This document shows positions 36,110 through 47,866 of a DNA stretch of 64,000 nucleotides, piece after piece. Position numbers and translations under genes: made by a program. How positions within the stretch are numbered: position 1 is the first letter of the stretch; every line of letters starts with the position of its first letter. The notes below the pieces were generated by a model. It ran no database searches, was not told where the DNA came from, and saw nothing but the letters and a program-made list of their open reading frames with translations. This stretch comes from Vanilla planifolia (lineage: Eukaryota > Streptophyta > Magnoliopsida > Asparagales > Orchidaceae), in NCBI GenBank assembly GCA_023846275.1, contig CM043877.1, positions 17,094,607-17,158,606 of the forward strand, in the 5' to 3' direction.

Positions 36110-36612
36110 ACTAGTAGATAGTTTGTCCTAGGTTTGGATTTGACGAGTTGGTGATATAGGTGGAGGGGCATTGGTTGCTTGTGGAGTAGTGGTAGAAATA
36201 ATAGAAGTAGTGGTATGAGATTAAGGGTGAGAAGTGATTAAAAGAATCTTACTCTTACGAATAATCGATCCTCTAAATCTTTTCACATCATGGGCCACTT
36301 TATATGCTTTTTTTAAATTAATAGCATTTCTCAACTATATCTCAACTTGAATAGACTCTCCATACCTAGCTCAAAATTAAGACAATATTTTGAATTATAT
36401 GTTAGAGAAGTTTGCATTGATTTTTAACGTAAGAGATCTTATCATAAAGAAAAAGAAGTTTTAACAACCCACACCTGAAGTACTCACTTTGGTGGTGAAG
36501 TAATAAGGTACATACACAAGTAAAATTTTTAGAATGTCAAACAAAAAATCATACAATCACGTGCATACACTAGAAAGTTAGATATGATTAAATTTCTCAA
36601 AAGTTGAAATAA
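36110..36612 (-). pseudogene. gag remnant of a Ty3/gypsy element, minus strand
   Basis: On the minus strand, ESIQVEIQLRNAINLKKAYK (about 36380-36310) matches ESIQVKLYLTNITSLEKTYE in the plus-strand gag at about 38465-38525, so both belong to one family. It lies downstream, in its own orientation, of the LTR at 36613-37444. Broken and partial. Confidence 0.6.
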
Positions 36613-37444
36613 TGTTATTAATAAATTTTCTGGTGATTTGAAGCTCTTATCCTGGATACTAGGTTGGGATCTCCCTTTTTGAGCTTTTTGTTCACCTTAC
36701 TAGGGTACTTCCTAAATCTCGCTGCTTAATTAATCGCACACAATACGCTCATATCAAACAAGCTTGGTGGTAACACTTTGTTACTTTATTCAAAATTACA
36801 TTACTTACAATATGGTGAGTATCCCTATTTATAGAAACCTTAATGGTACAACAATAATTTGCTAACTTAGGAATTCAAAAGAATATTTAGGAATATTATA
36901 AGACACATTTTAAAATTCTAAAAGATATTTTCAAAATTTCAAAACTCATCATAAATTATAAAAGAAATATTTGAAAATCTATAAAAAAATATACCTTAAG
37001 AACCTGCAACATTAATTGATATAAGTAATTCCTAAATAGATTTGTGAATTTCATGTGGTGGTCCAACGAGTGGTGAGATAGCAAGAGGTGTGATTGATAC
37101 GGTGCTGATAGGGAGATGCGTGATGCCTCGAGTCTAGTTTTTGGTTCAATGTTGGTTGGAGCAAGTCAATGCTGGTTTATAGGTCAGGTGGGTTCATGGA
37201 TCATAGGTCAACACGTGCTTGTGTATGTTGATGGTCAGTGCAAGTTGATGGGTCTGTGTAGGTCAAGCGAATCAACAAGTTCAATGGATCAGTGTAGGTT
37301 AAACAGGCCACGTGGGTCGATGCAGGTCGAGTGGGCCACCCAAGTGACAGCAACATTGCTGATGATGACAGTTAGTTGTGAAAATAGTTTAAACTCAATT
37401 TTAAGCCTTTTAAAATTATTTTCAATAAACTTTTTGTACTAACA
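36613..37444 (-). repeat. LTR of a Ty3/gypsy element, minus strand
   Basis: On the minus strand it has TTTCTATAAATAGGG (TATA) and CAAGCTTGTTTGATATGAGCG, matching TTTCTATAAATATAG and CAAGCATGTTTGATACGAGCG in 39689-40414. Putative ends are TGTTATT and ACTAACA; I found no target duplication. With the adjacent minus-strand gag it forms the 5' end of a truncated copy. Repeated GTCAA cores (37165, 37207, 37262) are W-boxes on the LTR's own strand. Confidence 0.65.
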
Positions 37445-39688
37445 AACTTACTAAAGTGACATAGGAACGTCCTAAATTGATTTTAAAACTAAAAATATCC
37501 AAAAATATTATCAACTAATCTTCAAATGATTTTAAAAAATATAGATACAAATAATTTGATGAATTAATGAAACCAAACTGAAATGTGCAATAAATAAGGG
37601 TTGACTATAATTGACCCTCACAATAATAATGATAACAGAAACTAATGAGAAGTGGATTTATTTTTATTTCTTTTTCTTTATGTTCACAAATTAAGAATTT
37701 TATTTTCAACCCAATAGTTTATAGATAATTAGGAATAACAAATAATATATAATGAATGATTCTCCACCAGCACTCATGGACCCAATAATATAACATGTAA
37801 TTCTAGAATTAGCTCATTTAATGCAAGAGTTAAGAGCAACCTTAGAAATATATACAGACCAATAAGAACAACGTAGAGATAATAAATTGGGTGAAACCTG
37901 TAGATCAAGTAGGTTTATGATAAGTGACTCTGAAGTTGGAAAATGTCCTCTAAAAATGAACTTAATCAATTAAAATGTCAACCTAAGCATCAAGCTACTC
38001 CATATACCTATAATAAAAGACTTGGTAGGGACGATGATCGTTAAATTAATAATGTTAAAATAGAAGCCTTTATATTTGGAGTTATTTAGACCCTAGAGCA
38101 TATTAAGTTTGGGAAATGGGATTTATCATTATTTTGATTGGTATGATCTTAGTGAGCATTGAAAATACCAATTTATAAAAACTAGACTTATATCACATGC
38201 TAGATTATTTGTTCACATATTAGAAATGTGATATTTTGACTAAGATCGAGTATTGACCTGATCATGAGAAGAACTCATGATTCTCTTATGAGCTAAATAT
38301 GTACCCATCTCTTATTCAGGTAAACTTTTGAATAAATATCAATGTTTATCTCAATGTTTAAAGACTGTTGATGAATATATGGCTAAAGTTGAGAGTTATA
38401 TATTCAGATGTGGTGTCCATTGGCTAGATTGAGTAGTATTTTCTTAATTTTGAGCTAGACTCAAAGAGTCTATTCAAGTCAAACTATATTTGACAAATAT
38501 TACTAGTTTAGAAAAGACATATGAGGTGGCTTGTTATATGAGAAGATTTAGTGGATTGATTATCTATAATAGTAACACTTTTTTATCACTTCTCGTCATT
38601 GTACTTGTACCATTAATTCCATCATTCCTACTACTTTTACTCCATAAGCAACCTGTGTCCTTTCACCTATACACCAACCCATCAAATCTAGCCCTCCATC
38701 TACTAGATCAAAAGTAGAATGTTATCATTGTCACAGGAGAAGGCACATTGTAATCTAGTGTCTTAAGAAAACTCTGCACGTAGACATAAAAGAAGTAGAA
38801 GAAAGCATTGAATTTTTAAAAAAGTAGACTATACAATCAGATAAGAAAGTTGAAGTAGAATTACAAGCATTAAATAAATGAATTTACTATATTGGACCAC
38901 CCATAGTAGTTGTGAGATGTACTTTGATTATATTAGAATCATCTAAAGATTAGCAACAAATTAATATCTTTAGTATCTTTATTAAAATTAAAGACCAACC
39001 TTGTAAAATCGTTACAGATAACAGTAGTTGTATCAATGTCATAGCATATAATGCTAACGAAAGAATAGATTTAACACTCACATACCATCCCCACCCATAC
39101 ACCGTATCTTGTATCGACAAAAATTTATTTTTTATACAACTCAAGTATCGTATTTCTTCAACGTTTGGTCAATATTTTGAGAAATTTTGGTGTGATATTA
39201 TCCTAATGCAAGTAAATAGCCTTATCTTAAGAAGACCTTGGTTATACAAATGAGATGCTATCTTAAATGGAAGAGCTAATATGTGTACTTTTGTATACAA
39301 AAGAAAGAAGATGATGCTATACATGACCTATCTTGAAGAAAATTTCTAATCCAAACACTTTAAAAAAACCATAAGGGAAAAGTAAAATTACTTAATATCA
39401 TCTTACTAGTTGAGATTGAGAAGGATGTGACTAGTGATAAAGTTAACAATTAAGAAAGCCCTTACTAGTTTCCCACATTACCACCAATTCATGTCTTATT
39501 AAAAAAATTGTAGACATATTTTCTTATCTAGTGAGTTGAGACATCAAGTTGAGCAAATCTTAGATGATCAAATAATTTTTAGATAGGATCAAACACAACA
39601 AAGATTTTTGATACATTGGTGAGGCCATCCTATCTCAGACGACACTTCGATTACTAAGGAGAAGCTTCACCGCTTAAACCCATAGATG
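37445..39688 (+). mobile_element. Ty3/gypsy internal fragment (gag, protease, integrase C-terminus)
   Basis: Recognisable plus-strand pieces: a gag start near 37752 (MNDSPPALMDP), a gag core near 38460, a knuckle-like CYHCHRRRH near 38720, a protease block near 39000-39110 ending HPHPYTVSCIDK, LILRRPWLY near 39225, and a chromodomain-like tail GHPISDDTSITKEKLHRLNP near 39624-39683. Gag-to-tail spacing is far shorter than in a whole element. Broken many times. The LTR-like sequence at 39689 follows immediately. Confidence 0.65.
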
Positions 39689-40414
39689 TTAAAGTAGTAA
39701 TAGAGATGCTGTTTCTATCACCACCCTGAGTTTTGGGTTGTTTCTACAGTCGTCAACCATCATAGTCTATCGTTCCTTATCAGTAGTCATTATCACTGCT
39801 CGCACTGGCCTGCATAGACCGTGTTACTTGTGACGATCTGTGGTTGCCAATCGACTTGTGCTAATTCGCTTCATCTGCTCCAACCAGCAAACTGAACCTG
39901 AGGAGTCTTTGTGCCTCTTTACCTGCGTTGCACTGATCGCGTTGCTTGTCACCTTGTGCTCGTGGAACCACTGCTCAAAATATAGTCTATTTGGGAACTA
40001 CTTATATTAATTAATTTTTGCAACTTTTCAAGAAAAGTTTTTGACAAAATTAAAAATATTTCTTATGTAATTTGTGATGACTTTTAGAATTTTGAAATGT
40101 TCTTTAGAATTAAAAAATGTATCCCTTAATATTCCCAAATGTCCTTTTATTTTCTATCTTAACAAATTATTGTTATATTATTAAGGTTTCTATAAATATA
40201 GATCTTCACTATCTTGTATGCAATATAATTTTAACTGAAGTAATGAAATGTTATCACCAAGCATGTTTGATACGAGCGTGTTGTGTGCAATCAATCTAAC
40301 AGTGTGATTTAGGAGGTGCTATAGGAAAGCGAGCGAGAGGCTCAAAGAAAAAATCCTTACCCATTATCCAGCATTCACAAGAGTGCCAAATCACTAGAAA
40401 AGTTCTTAATAACA
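39689..40414 (+). repeat. 3' LTR of the Ty3/gypsy fragment
   Basis: Starts right after the pol tail (TGTTAAAGTAG), has a TATA box in TTTCTATAAATATAG near 40190, and ends near TTCTTAATAACA at 40414. It is homologous to 36613-37444 in reverse orientation. The left border is placed mainly by adjacency to pol. Confidence 0.6.
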
Positions 40415-40429
40415 AGAGTACCAACCCTC

Positions 40430-40985
40430 CAGCATGTGTTGACCTGCCCAACCTGTGCCTACCCAAGTTGACACATGTCGACCTGATCCATTCTACGCTG
40501 ACCTATGCATACCTAAGTCGGTGCCCTCCTACCAAAGCCACCTTTTTTTGGCTTGAGCTCACTTGAGACCGCAGTGTACCCATGTACCAGATCGCGTGTG
40601 ACTATCCTGATCTGATTGAATCACCTCCACTGAAGTCGCTGCCATTTGTGGTAGAGTTATCGCCACTCTTGTTGGATTCGTCATTGCTGCCAGTTGATTC
40701 GCTGTCGATGGGAGGCTGAGACATCGCTACATTTGGTTACATTGTCATTACATCAATCACGTCACATTCGACTTTGCCAAGACATCCTTTAATAGTGCCA
40801 CATACTTGCAATTATTCGAATGGAGTCTCTCAACCAAAATCTCATCTCATTGTGCCAATTCATCTAAAACTGTGTTATAATCTTCTCTTAAGCAAAATAA
40901 GAAATATCATTCATTCGAGTCTTTTTGTCTGTCATAAGTTTTTGTTTAAATTTTTTTAATTCGTTTTTCATATCAATAACAATTA
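40430..40985 (+). repeat. Tat-type LTR fragment
   Basis: Homologous to 29100-29192 plus 34062-34430: shared GGCTTGAGCTCA, ATTCGAC followed by AAGACATCCTTTAATA-like sequence, TGTGCCAATTCA-like sequence, and GTCATAAGTTTTT near the end. It is the right-hand part of an LTR, wedged between the gypsy 3' LTR and the old copia copy. Confidence 0.55.
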
Positions 40986-40989
40986 AATG

Positions 40990-43900
40990 ATCAAAAATCT
41001 TTTTTCAATGGCCACAACTAACAAACACAAACTACAATTGTTAGTCTGCAAATGAAAGCTATTACTGGATCTCATGGCTTATGACAAACTTTGAACAAAT
41101 GGCTATGAAAAACTTGCCAATGACAATTCTCTTATAATACCCAAATAGAGGTTTTATAAAGAGAAAAAAGAGATATTAGAGTGTGCTTTATCCGTCAAGT
41201 ATTTGATGATGACATGGTCAAAATGTTGCTAATGAGACAAAGGCAAAGAATGCTTGAGACATTATTCCAAAACCTATGATGGGAGAGACAAATATGGTGA
41301 AGAAGTATGATTACAAATGCTAAAAGTTGAATTTGAGGTACACTTGATGATGGAGATGGAGTCCATAGTGGATAATTTCACTCGAGTACTAACAGTGGTG
41401 AATTTGATGATGCAATTTAGAGAAGTAATTGAAGATATGCAAGTGGTAGAGAAGGTTTTACACTGTCTCACTACTAAGTTTAATCATGTGGTGGTGACTA
41501 TTGAAGAGCTTAAGGACATAAAGTCCATGTTATTGAGGAATTGCGCAGATCATTATTGGCCTAGGAAGAGAGAATGAAACATGGTACATACGACTAAGCA
41601 AAGTAGATCTCATGGGTGAAATTATCCTTAAATCAAGTGAGTACTTTGCAAAGAGGCAGACGAAGCAAATTCATTGGAAAAGCTAAGGTAGTTGAAATAC
41701 GATGGTGAAGGTGAGCAACATTGTACTCAAGAGAGTAAATAGAAGGATTCCAAGAAAAATAACAATAGCCAAGTAAAGTGCTATTGGTGTGATAAGTATG
41801 TGTAATTCTTATGAGTGTTCAATGAAAGATGATGAGAAGGAGAGAAAACTTGTCATCCTCAAGGAGGATGGAGGCAAAACTTATGCTTTTTCCTTAGTAG
41901 ATGTTACTTGGTATCATGATAATGATGCAAGAAGATCTGTATCAAGGATCTTTTGTGGATGTGGTCATGGGTTTTAGCATCTAAATTTTGAATGGCTTAA
42001 TACCTTAAAAAGGGAAGAACATTAGTGAAAGAGATTCCAATAATTGATCAATCTGATTAGTTGTGTGAAACATGCTTACTTGGGCAACATAAGAGTTTTC
42101 CAAAATTATCCAACTCAAGTGTCATTTTGTTACAAAAAGTTATTTATACTGATGTATGTGGCTCCATCATGTCGTAATGCCTTGGTATAAGCTTACATTT
42201 TCTCCTTTTGATTAATGACTACTCATGGAAGATGTGGGTGTATTTTTTAAAGAATAGGAATAAGGCATTTGAGGCCTTCAAGAAATTAAAACCTAGGTAG
42301 AAAAACATGATGACCACCAATTAGAGCTTTATAAATTGATAGAGGTTGAGGGTTCACCTCGAATGAGTTTAAAGTGTTTTGAGAAATTTATGGATTTGAT
42401 ATCCTATGAAAATTTCAAGATTTTAATAGCAAAATGGAATAGTTAAAAGGAATAATAGGATGGTCTTGGTCCTCTATATGATGTCGAATGATAAACACAT
42501 GCTCAAATTGTTAGTATTGAAGACTTTACCATTTGTTTTTTTTTTAATTATCAGCAATTTAATGGGATTTAAATGTTGTGAACAAGAAAATTTAGATTTA
42601 AAACAAATTTCCAAGAGCTCAAAAATTGAATCAAAGAGTTTGTGTGCTATTCATGAGTCTCGTATCAATATGATCCATTGTGCTTAGAAATGAACTAGTC
42701 AGATAGATCCATTATGTTGAATGATGCAATTAGTGTTATATCATACTTGTATAATCTCTTGTGTCAAATAGTATGATTAATTCAAATCTATGTGTAATGA
42801 CAAGCTATTGTTCTATAAAAATTGATATAGCAATTAGAGTGTGATTTAGAGCCTTTTGAAGGGATTCTAAAGACTATGTAAAAGGATTTAAACATAGGAG
42901 AAGAGAAAAATGCTTAACTTGCTTATTATTGTAAAAAACCTACTCATTGGAATCATTTTAAACTTATGTTCTATTATTTGAGCATTAAAATCAAACAACA
43001 AAATAATGAGATCTTTTCTATCAAGAGACATATATAAGAGAGATTATAAATAAGTTCAACACAACAGACTATATTTCAATCAACACCCCAAAAGAGTGTA
43101 ATAGAACTCTCTAAGGAGGATGGAGCAAGAAAGGTGAACACAACCACATTTTGACATTTTATGGGCAATTTGAGGTACCTAACATGTACAAGACTTAACA
43201 TATAGTTCTCAGTAGGCTTGTGAACCAGTTTATAGAGAATCTAAGTGAGAAGCATATGAAGACCGCAAAGCGAATTCTTCGATATTTGAATGGTATTTTC
43301 AATTATGGGATATTGTACTTATTTTTTATTAAGATGAATTTAAAACTGTATTGTGGTAGTGATTATGTTAGAAATATCATCAATCAGAAGAGCGCTTCTA
43401 GGTTTAGATTTTTGTTGAGAAACAATGCAATTTTGTGGAGTTCAAAGAAGTGACCATAGTGACACTCTCGATGTGTGAATAAAAGTATATAATTGCCTTA
43501 GTTAGTGCATGTCACATTAAATAGTCATGGAGTTTGCTAAGCCAGCTTCTTTTTGTGGAGAAAGATGCCATCAAGATGATGGTGAACAGCAAAATCAGCC
43601 ATTGATTTGGCCAAGAACTTGGTTTTTCATAATCAAAGTAAGCATATCGATACCAGTTTTCATTTCATTCAAGGTTTTTTTGCGAATTAAGAGATTGAGA
43701 TTGGGCTTGTGAAGAGCTTTGATTAAGTTGTTGGTCTTTTTATGAAGACCCTCAAATGTGACAAACTCTAGTTTTTAAGGGTGATGATTGGAATTGTATA
43801 AAAATTAAATTTAAAGAAGAATGTTGAAATATAAACTTAATTATTAAATATATGACTTTTGGAGAAGTAATCAAGAAAAAAAGGTTGCAATTAATTTAGA

Positions 43901-44246
43901 ATATATATTTGGCAAAACTTGATAAGTTATATTATAAAAGATTTTGAAAGATCAAAACTTATAATAAGAATAAGCGAATTGTATATTTATCTTTTCAAAA
44001 CACTGATTTAGAATTAATTCGAGATTTCTAAAATAATATAGTCTTAATAAATAATGTTCAACAAACTTGAAAAAATTTCTTATTTTAGTTATTAATGTAT
44101 TTTTCAAATTTTGTTTTTAGGTGTGTAAATAAGTGATATATCAAGTCACCTTATAATATATAAGTTTTAAACATCAACAAGGTTCTTCAATTTTCATTCC
44201 TTCATTCTTGTTCATGAGAGTTGATCACCTACCAATGTTACCAACA
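40990..44246 (+). mobile_element. Old Ty1/copia element, broken
   Basis: Parts in order: gag (about 41100-41580, with MQFREVIEDMQVVEKVLHCL matching copia gag), pre-integrase and integrase traces (about 41960-42470, e.g. INDYSWKMWVYFLKNRNKAFE near 42210), and the RNase H end (43220-43800, e.g. KHMKTAKRILRYLNG). A candidate 3' LTR follows at 43822-44246 (TGTTGAAA to ACCAACA). No 5' LTR was found. Heavily broken. Its right two-thirds is repeated at 47867-50247. Confidence 0.75.
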
Positions 44247-44510
44247 ATTAGTGATATGAATGTTTCCTTCTAATCACACCTCTGGATTAAGGTATTAAAA
44301 CACCACATAAAAATTTGGTATATATCTTCAAACTTATTTTGACAGCCAAGTAGATTTTTCTACTTGAGTTAACTAATGGTTTAAGCTGATCCAACAAAAC
44401 CTCATTTTAAGCATGACCCAAGTATCCAAATTCCAAATAATTTTCGGCAAACTTTTAATTTTTTATTTAATGAAAAACTTTGGATGAGACCTGTATCGTG
44501 TGGGCATTCT
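42128..44510 (+). repeat. Large direct repeat, copy A (2383 bp)
   Basis: Begins TGTTACAAAAAGTT and ends GGGCATTCT. Matches 47867-50247 almost base for base, with about 25 differences by eye (around 99 percent identity). It covers the integrase-to-LTR part of the old copia element and about 260 bp of flank. The copia LTR at 44511 starts exactly where the repeat ends. Confidence 0.95.
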
Positions 44511-44890
44511 TGTTAGCAAACTTTAAGTTTTAAACGTTTGTTTAGCACTTTTTAAGTGCTTATTAGCATTTTTATGGATGGATTTGGTGAGCACTTTTTA
44601 AGTGCTTGTTAGCATATTTTAAGTATTTTGAGGATTTTTAGGGATTTTAAGTATTTTGAGGATTTTTAGGGATTTTAAGTATTTTTGAAGATTTTTAAGG
44701 ATTAGAAACAAACTTTTGAATTATGAGAAAAGATTTGGGAGATTAGATATTTTCTTGGCTATAAATAGATGTAATTGGTTCATTGTGGTTATGCAATTTT
44801 ATGAATGAAAAATTCTTAGCTATTCTCTTCCTCTTCCTTAAGTCTTTCATTGTCATTTATAAATTTCTCCCTACTCTTTTATTTCCATCA
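44511..44890 (+). repeat. 5' LTR of the younger copia element
   Basis: TGTTAGCAAAC to TTTCCATCA, 380 bp, homologous (reverse complement) to the LTRs at 29193-29552 and 33730-34061. U3 holds two small tandem repeats: AGCACTTTTTAAGTGCTT twice (about 44546 and 44591) and TTTTGAGGATTTTTAGGGAT twice with a third diverged copy (about 44625-44704). Confidence 0.92.
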
Positions 44891-44892
44891 AA

Positions 44893-44904
44893 GTGGTATC
44901 AGAG
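44893..44904 (+). other. Primer-binding site, initiator tRNA-Met type
   Basis: TGGTATCAGAGC starts two bases after the 5' LTR. It is the standard plant copia primer site, complementary to the 3' end of initiator methionine tRNA. Confidence 0.93.
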
Positions 44905-44980
44905 CTAAGGAAGTAGATCGAACGCCGCAGCGTCGAAGGGAGAAGAGCAAAGTTTTTTTAAAGGGGTGTTTTCATTTACA

Positions 44981-45700
44981 ATGTCTGGAATTATGCAACA
45001 GATCGTTCCCAAATTGACGAACAACAATTATGATAATTGGTGCATTCAATTTAAAGCCCTTCTTGGCTCGCAAGACCTTTGGGAGATTGTTATCGATGGC
45101 TTTGATGAATCAGATGCTACTGAAGCGGAGAAGAAATTGTTGAAAGAAAATAAGAGAAAAGGCAAAAAGGCATTGTTCTTAATATATCAAGGACTTGATG
45201 AAGCCACTTTTGAGAAAGTTGCAGAAGCGACTACAAGCAAAGAGGTTTGGAGTAAACTCAACACAATCTTCAAAGGTGTTGAAAAGTGAAGCGTGTACGA
45301 CTTCAAATCCTTAGAGGTGATTTTGAGCAATCAAAGATGAATAAAAATGAGACTATCTCAGAGTATGTCTCACGCTTGATTGCTATTATGAATTTGATAA
45401 AGAGAAATGGAGAACAAATCGACGATGTACGTGTTATTGAAAAGGTACTTCGTTCTTTAACTCCTATGTTTGAACACGTGGTAACAGCAATTGAAGAATC
45501 TAAAGATATATGTAGTTTATCTATTGAAGAGCTAATGGGTTCTTTACAAGTGCATGAGCAACGACTAAAGAAAAAGGCAGAAGTTGCACCTATTGATCAA
45601 GCATTAGAATCAAAATTGAATTTAAAAGAAGACAATACCTTGAAGAAAGAGAATTCAAATTCAAGAGGAAGAAGATGAGGTTCATATCGAGGACGTGGAA
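44981..45700 (+). pseudogene. gag region of the younger copia element
   Basis: Plant copia gag (UBN2-type): NYDNWCIQFKALLGSQDLWE near the start, EATFEKVAEATTSKEVW, then SEYVSRLIAIMNLIKRNGEQ and VLRSLTPMFEHVVTAIEESK. Gag forms the virus-like particle of the element. Not intact. The same motifs occur on the minus strand at 33108-33401. Confidence 0.85.
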
Positions 45701-46380
45701 GAGATCGTTTCCAAAACAGATCTCAACAGAAATTTAATCAATCTTACACTCAACATGGGCATGGAAGAAATAATGCTTCTCGAGGCCGAGGACAAGGTAG
45801 AAATATTGAATGTTATAATTGTCATAAGTTTGGTCATTATGCTTCTGATTGTTGGCATAAGAATAGTCAATCAAATTATACTGAAACATTGAAAGAAGAG
45901 TCAATATCTTTATTGGCTGAAAAAGAGGGCAACGGAAAAGAAGATGTATGGTTTCTTGATTCAGGAGCAAGCAACCATATGTGTGGAAAAAGACATCTAT
46001 TTGAGTCAATTGAAAATGTGCAAGCAAGTGTGAGTCTTGGAGACTCATCAAAGTTAAAAGTTGAAGACAAAGACAATATAAAACTTTACAAAGAGAATGG
46101 GTTTCTAATTATTATTTCAGATGCATATTTTATTCCTGATATGAAAAGTAATATTCTTAGCCTTGGGCAATTAATTGAGAAAGGATATATTATACATATG
46201 GAGAATGGTTATCTTCTTTTGCAAGATTCAAAAGGAAGGAATATTACTAAAGTGAAGATGTAGACAAATCGCATGTTTCCTCTTCAATTAAAATAAACAA
46301 GTGAAGTTTGTTATCTTGGGCATCTTTCAAATGATTCTTTGAAATGACATCTAAGGTATGGTCACCTTAACTTTGGAGGT

Positions 46381-47028
46381 TTGAAATTATTGGCAAAAGA
46401 AGGAATGGTGAAAGGTCTTCCTTTATTGGATGATCCAAACCATATATGTGAAGCTTGTATACTTGGAAAGCAACATCGTCTACCATTTCAGAAGAATAAC
46501 ACTTGGAGAGCTAAAAGGCCGTTGCAGCTTATTCATACAGATATTTGTGGTCCATTGGTGCCATTATCTAATGGAGGTAACAAATATTTTATCACTTTCA
46601 TAGATGATTTCAGTAGAAAAATGTGGACATATTTTATTAAGGAGAAATCTACTGCTATCTTCATATTTAAAGAGTTCAAATGCAAGGTTGAAAAAGAGAG
46701 TGGGCTATTCATTCAATACCTTAGATCTGATAGAGGTGGTGAGTATACTTCAAATGAATTTATTCAATTATGTAAGCAAGAAGGCATACGACATCAACTT
46801 ACCACAAGTTATACTACACAACAAAATGGAGTCGCTGAAAGAAGAAATCGTACTATCCTTGATATGACAAGGACAATGATGAGAGAGAGGAATATGCTAA
46901 AAGAATTTTGGGCAGAAGCAGTTGCATGTTCAACTTATTTGTTGAATCGATGTCCTACTAAAGCTGTGCGTTATATGACTCCACAAGAAGCTTGGAGTAG
47001 ATATACACCAAGTGTTTCTTATTTTTGA
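46381..47028 (+). pseudogene. Integrase region of the younger copia element
   Basis: A 215-codon open stretch covering the pre-integrase finger (CEACILGKQH) and the rve core. The acidic triad can be placed in LIHTD, RSDRGGEY and the E of QQNGVAERRNRT. Integrase inserts element cDNA into the chromosome. The element as a whole is broken. Confidence 0.88.
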
Positions 47029-47866
47029 ATATTTGGTTGTATTGCATATGCACAGGTACCTAATGCAATAAGAAAGAAATTAGATGATAAAGGTGAAAAA
47101 TACATATTCATTGGTTACAGCCAGGAGTCAAAAGCCTACAAACTCTACAATCCTTTAACCAAAAAGGTATTTATTAGTCGTGATGTTGTGTTTGTAGAAG
47201 AAGATACTTGGAAGTGGACGGAAGAGAAGGATGATAAAACTATCACACTAGGGCAAGAAGAAGAAATTCAAAATCAACAAACTCATGATTTGAATTCTCC
47301 AACAAGCTCTCCCTCAAGAACAACTATTATACAAAAGAAAGCACATCCTATTGACTCAAGCAAAAAGATGAAAAGTTTACAAGAGATATATGAGCAAACT
47401 TCTCAGTATTCTAACTTATTTTGTTATTTTGCTGATTATGAACCTATTTCTTTTGATGAAGCAGTGTAAGATATAAATTGGCAAAAAGCTATGGATGAAG
47501 AAATATCATCTATAGAAAAGAATAATACATGGGAGTTGGTTGAACTCCCTCCTCAAAAGAAACCCATAGGAGTTAAATAAGTTTACAAGATCAAGCATAA
47601 AGCAGATGGAACAGTGGATAGATACAAGGCAAGACTTGTGGCAAAAGGCTTTAAGCAAAAATATGCACAACATGGGAGAAGCAAGCATATCGAGACAAGG
47701 TATCATTTTTTTCATGATCATGTCAACAAGGAGACTATAAGACTGATACATTGCAGTACTGAAGAACAAGTAGCTAATATTTTCACTAAATCGCTTGGAG
47801 TGAAAAAGTTTGAAGAATTACGAGATCAGTTAGGGTTGAAGATACTTCAAGTTTGAGGGGGAGTAA

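Larger units (their letters stand above)
44511..47866 (+). mobile_element. Younger Ty1/copia element without its own 3' LTR, broken
   Basis: 5' LTR 44511-44890, primer site 44893-44904, then gag from about 44981 (PKLTNNNYDNW), a zinc knuckle near 45810 (CYNCHKFGHYASDC), protease WFLDSGASNHM near 45950, pre-integrase CEACILGKQHRLPF near 46450, integrase with LIHTDICGP, RSDRGGEY and QQNGVAERRNRT, a short RT start, an RNase H tail (KHIETRYHF), and a polypurine tract GAGGGGGAGTAA at 47855-47866. It is better preserved than its minus-strand relative but broken, with several breaks. Where its 3' LTR should start, the second copy of the 2.38-kb repeat begins. Confidence 0.92.
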
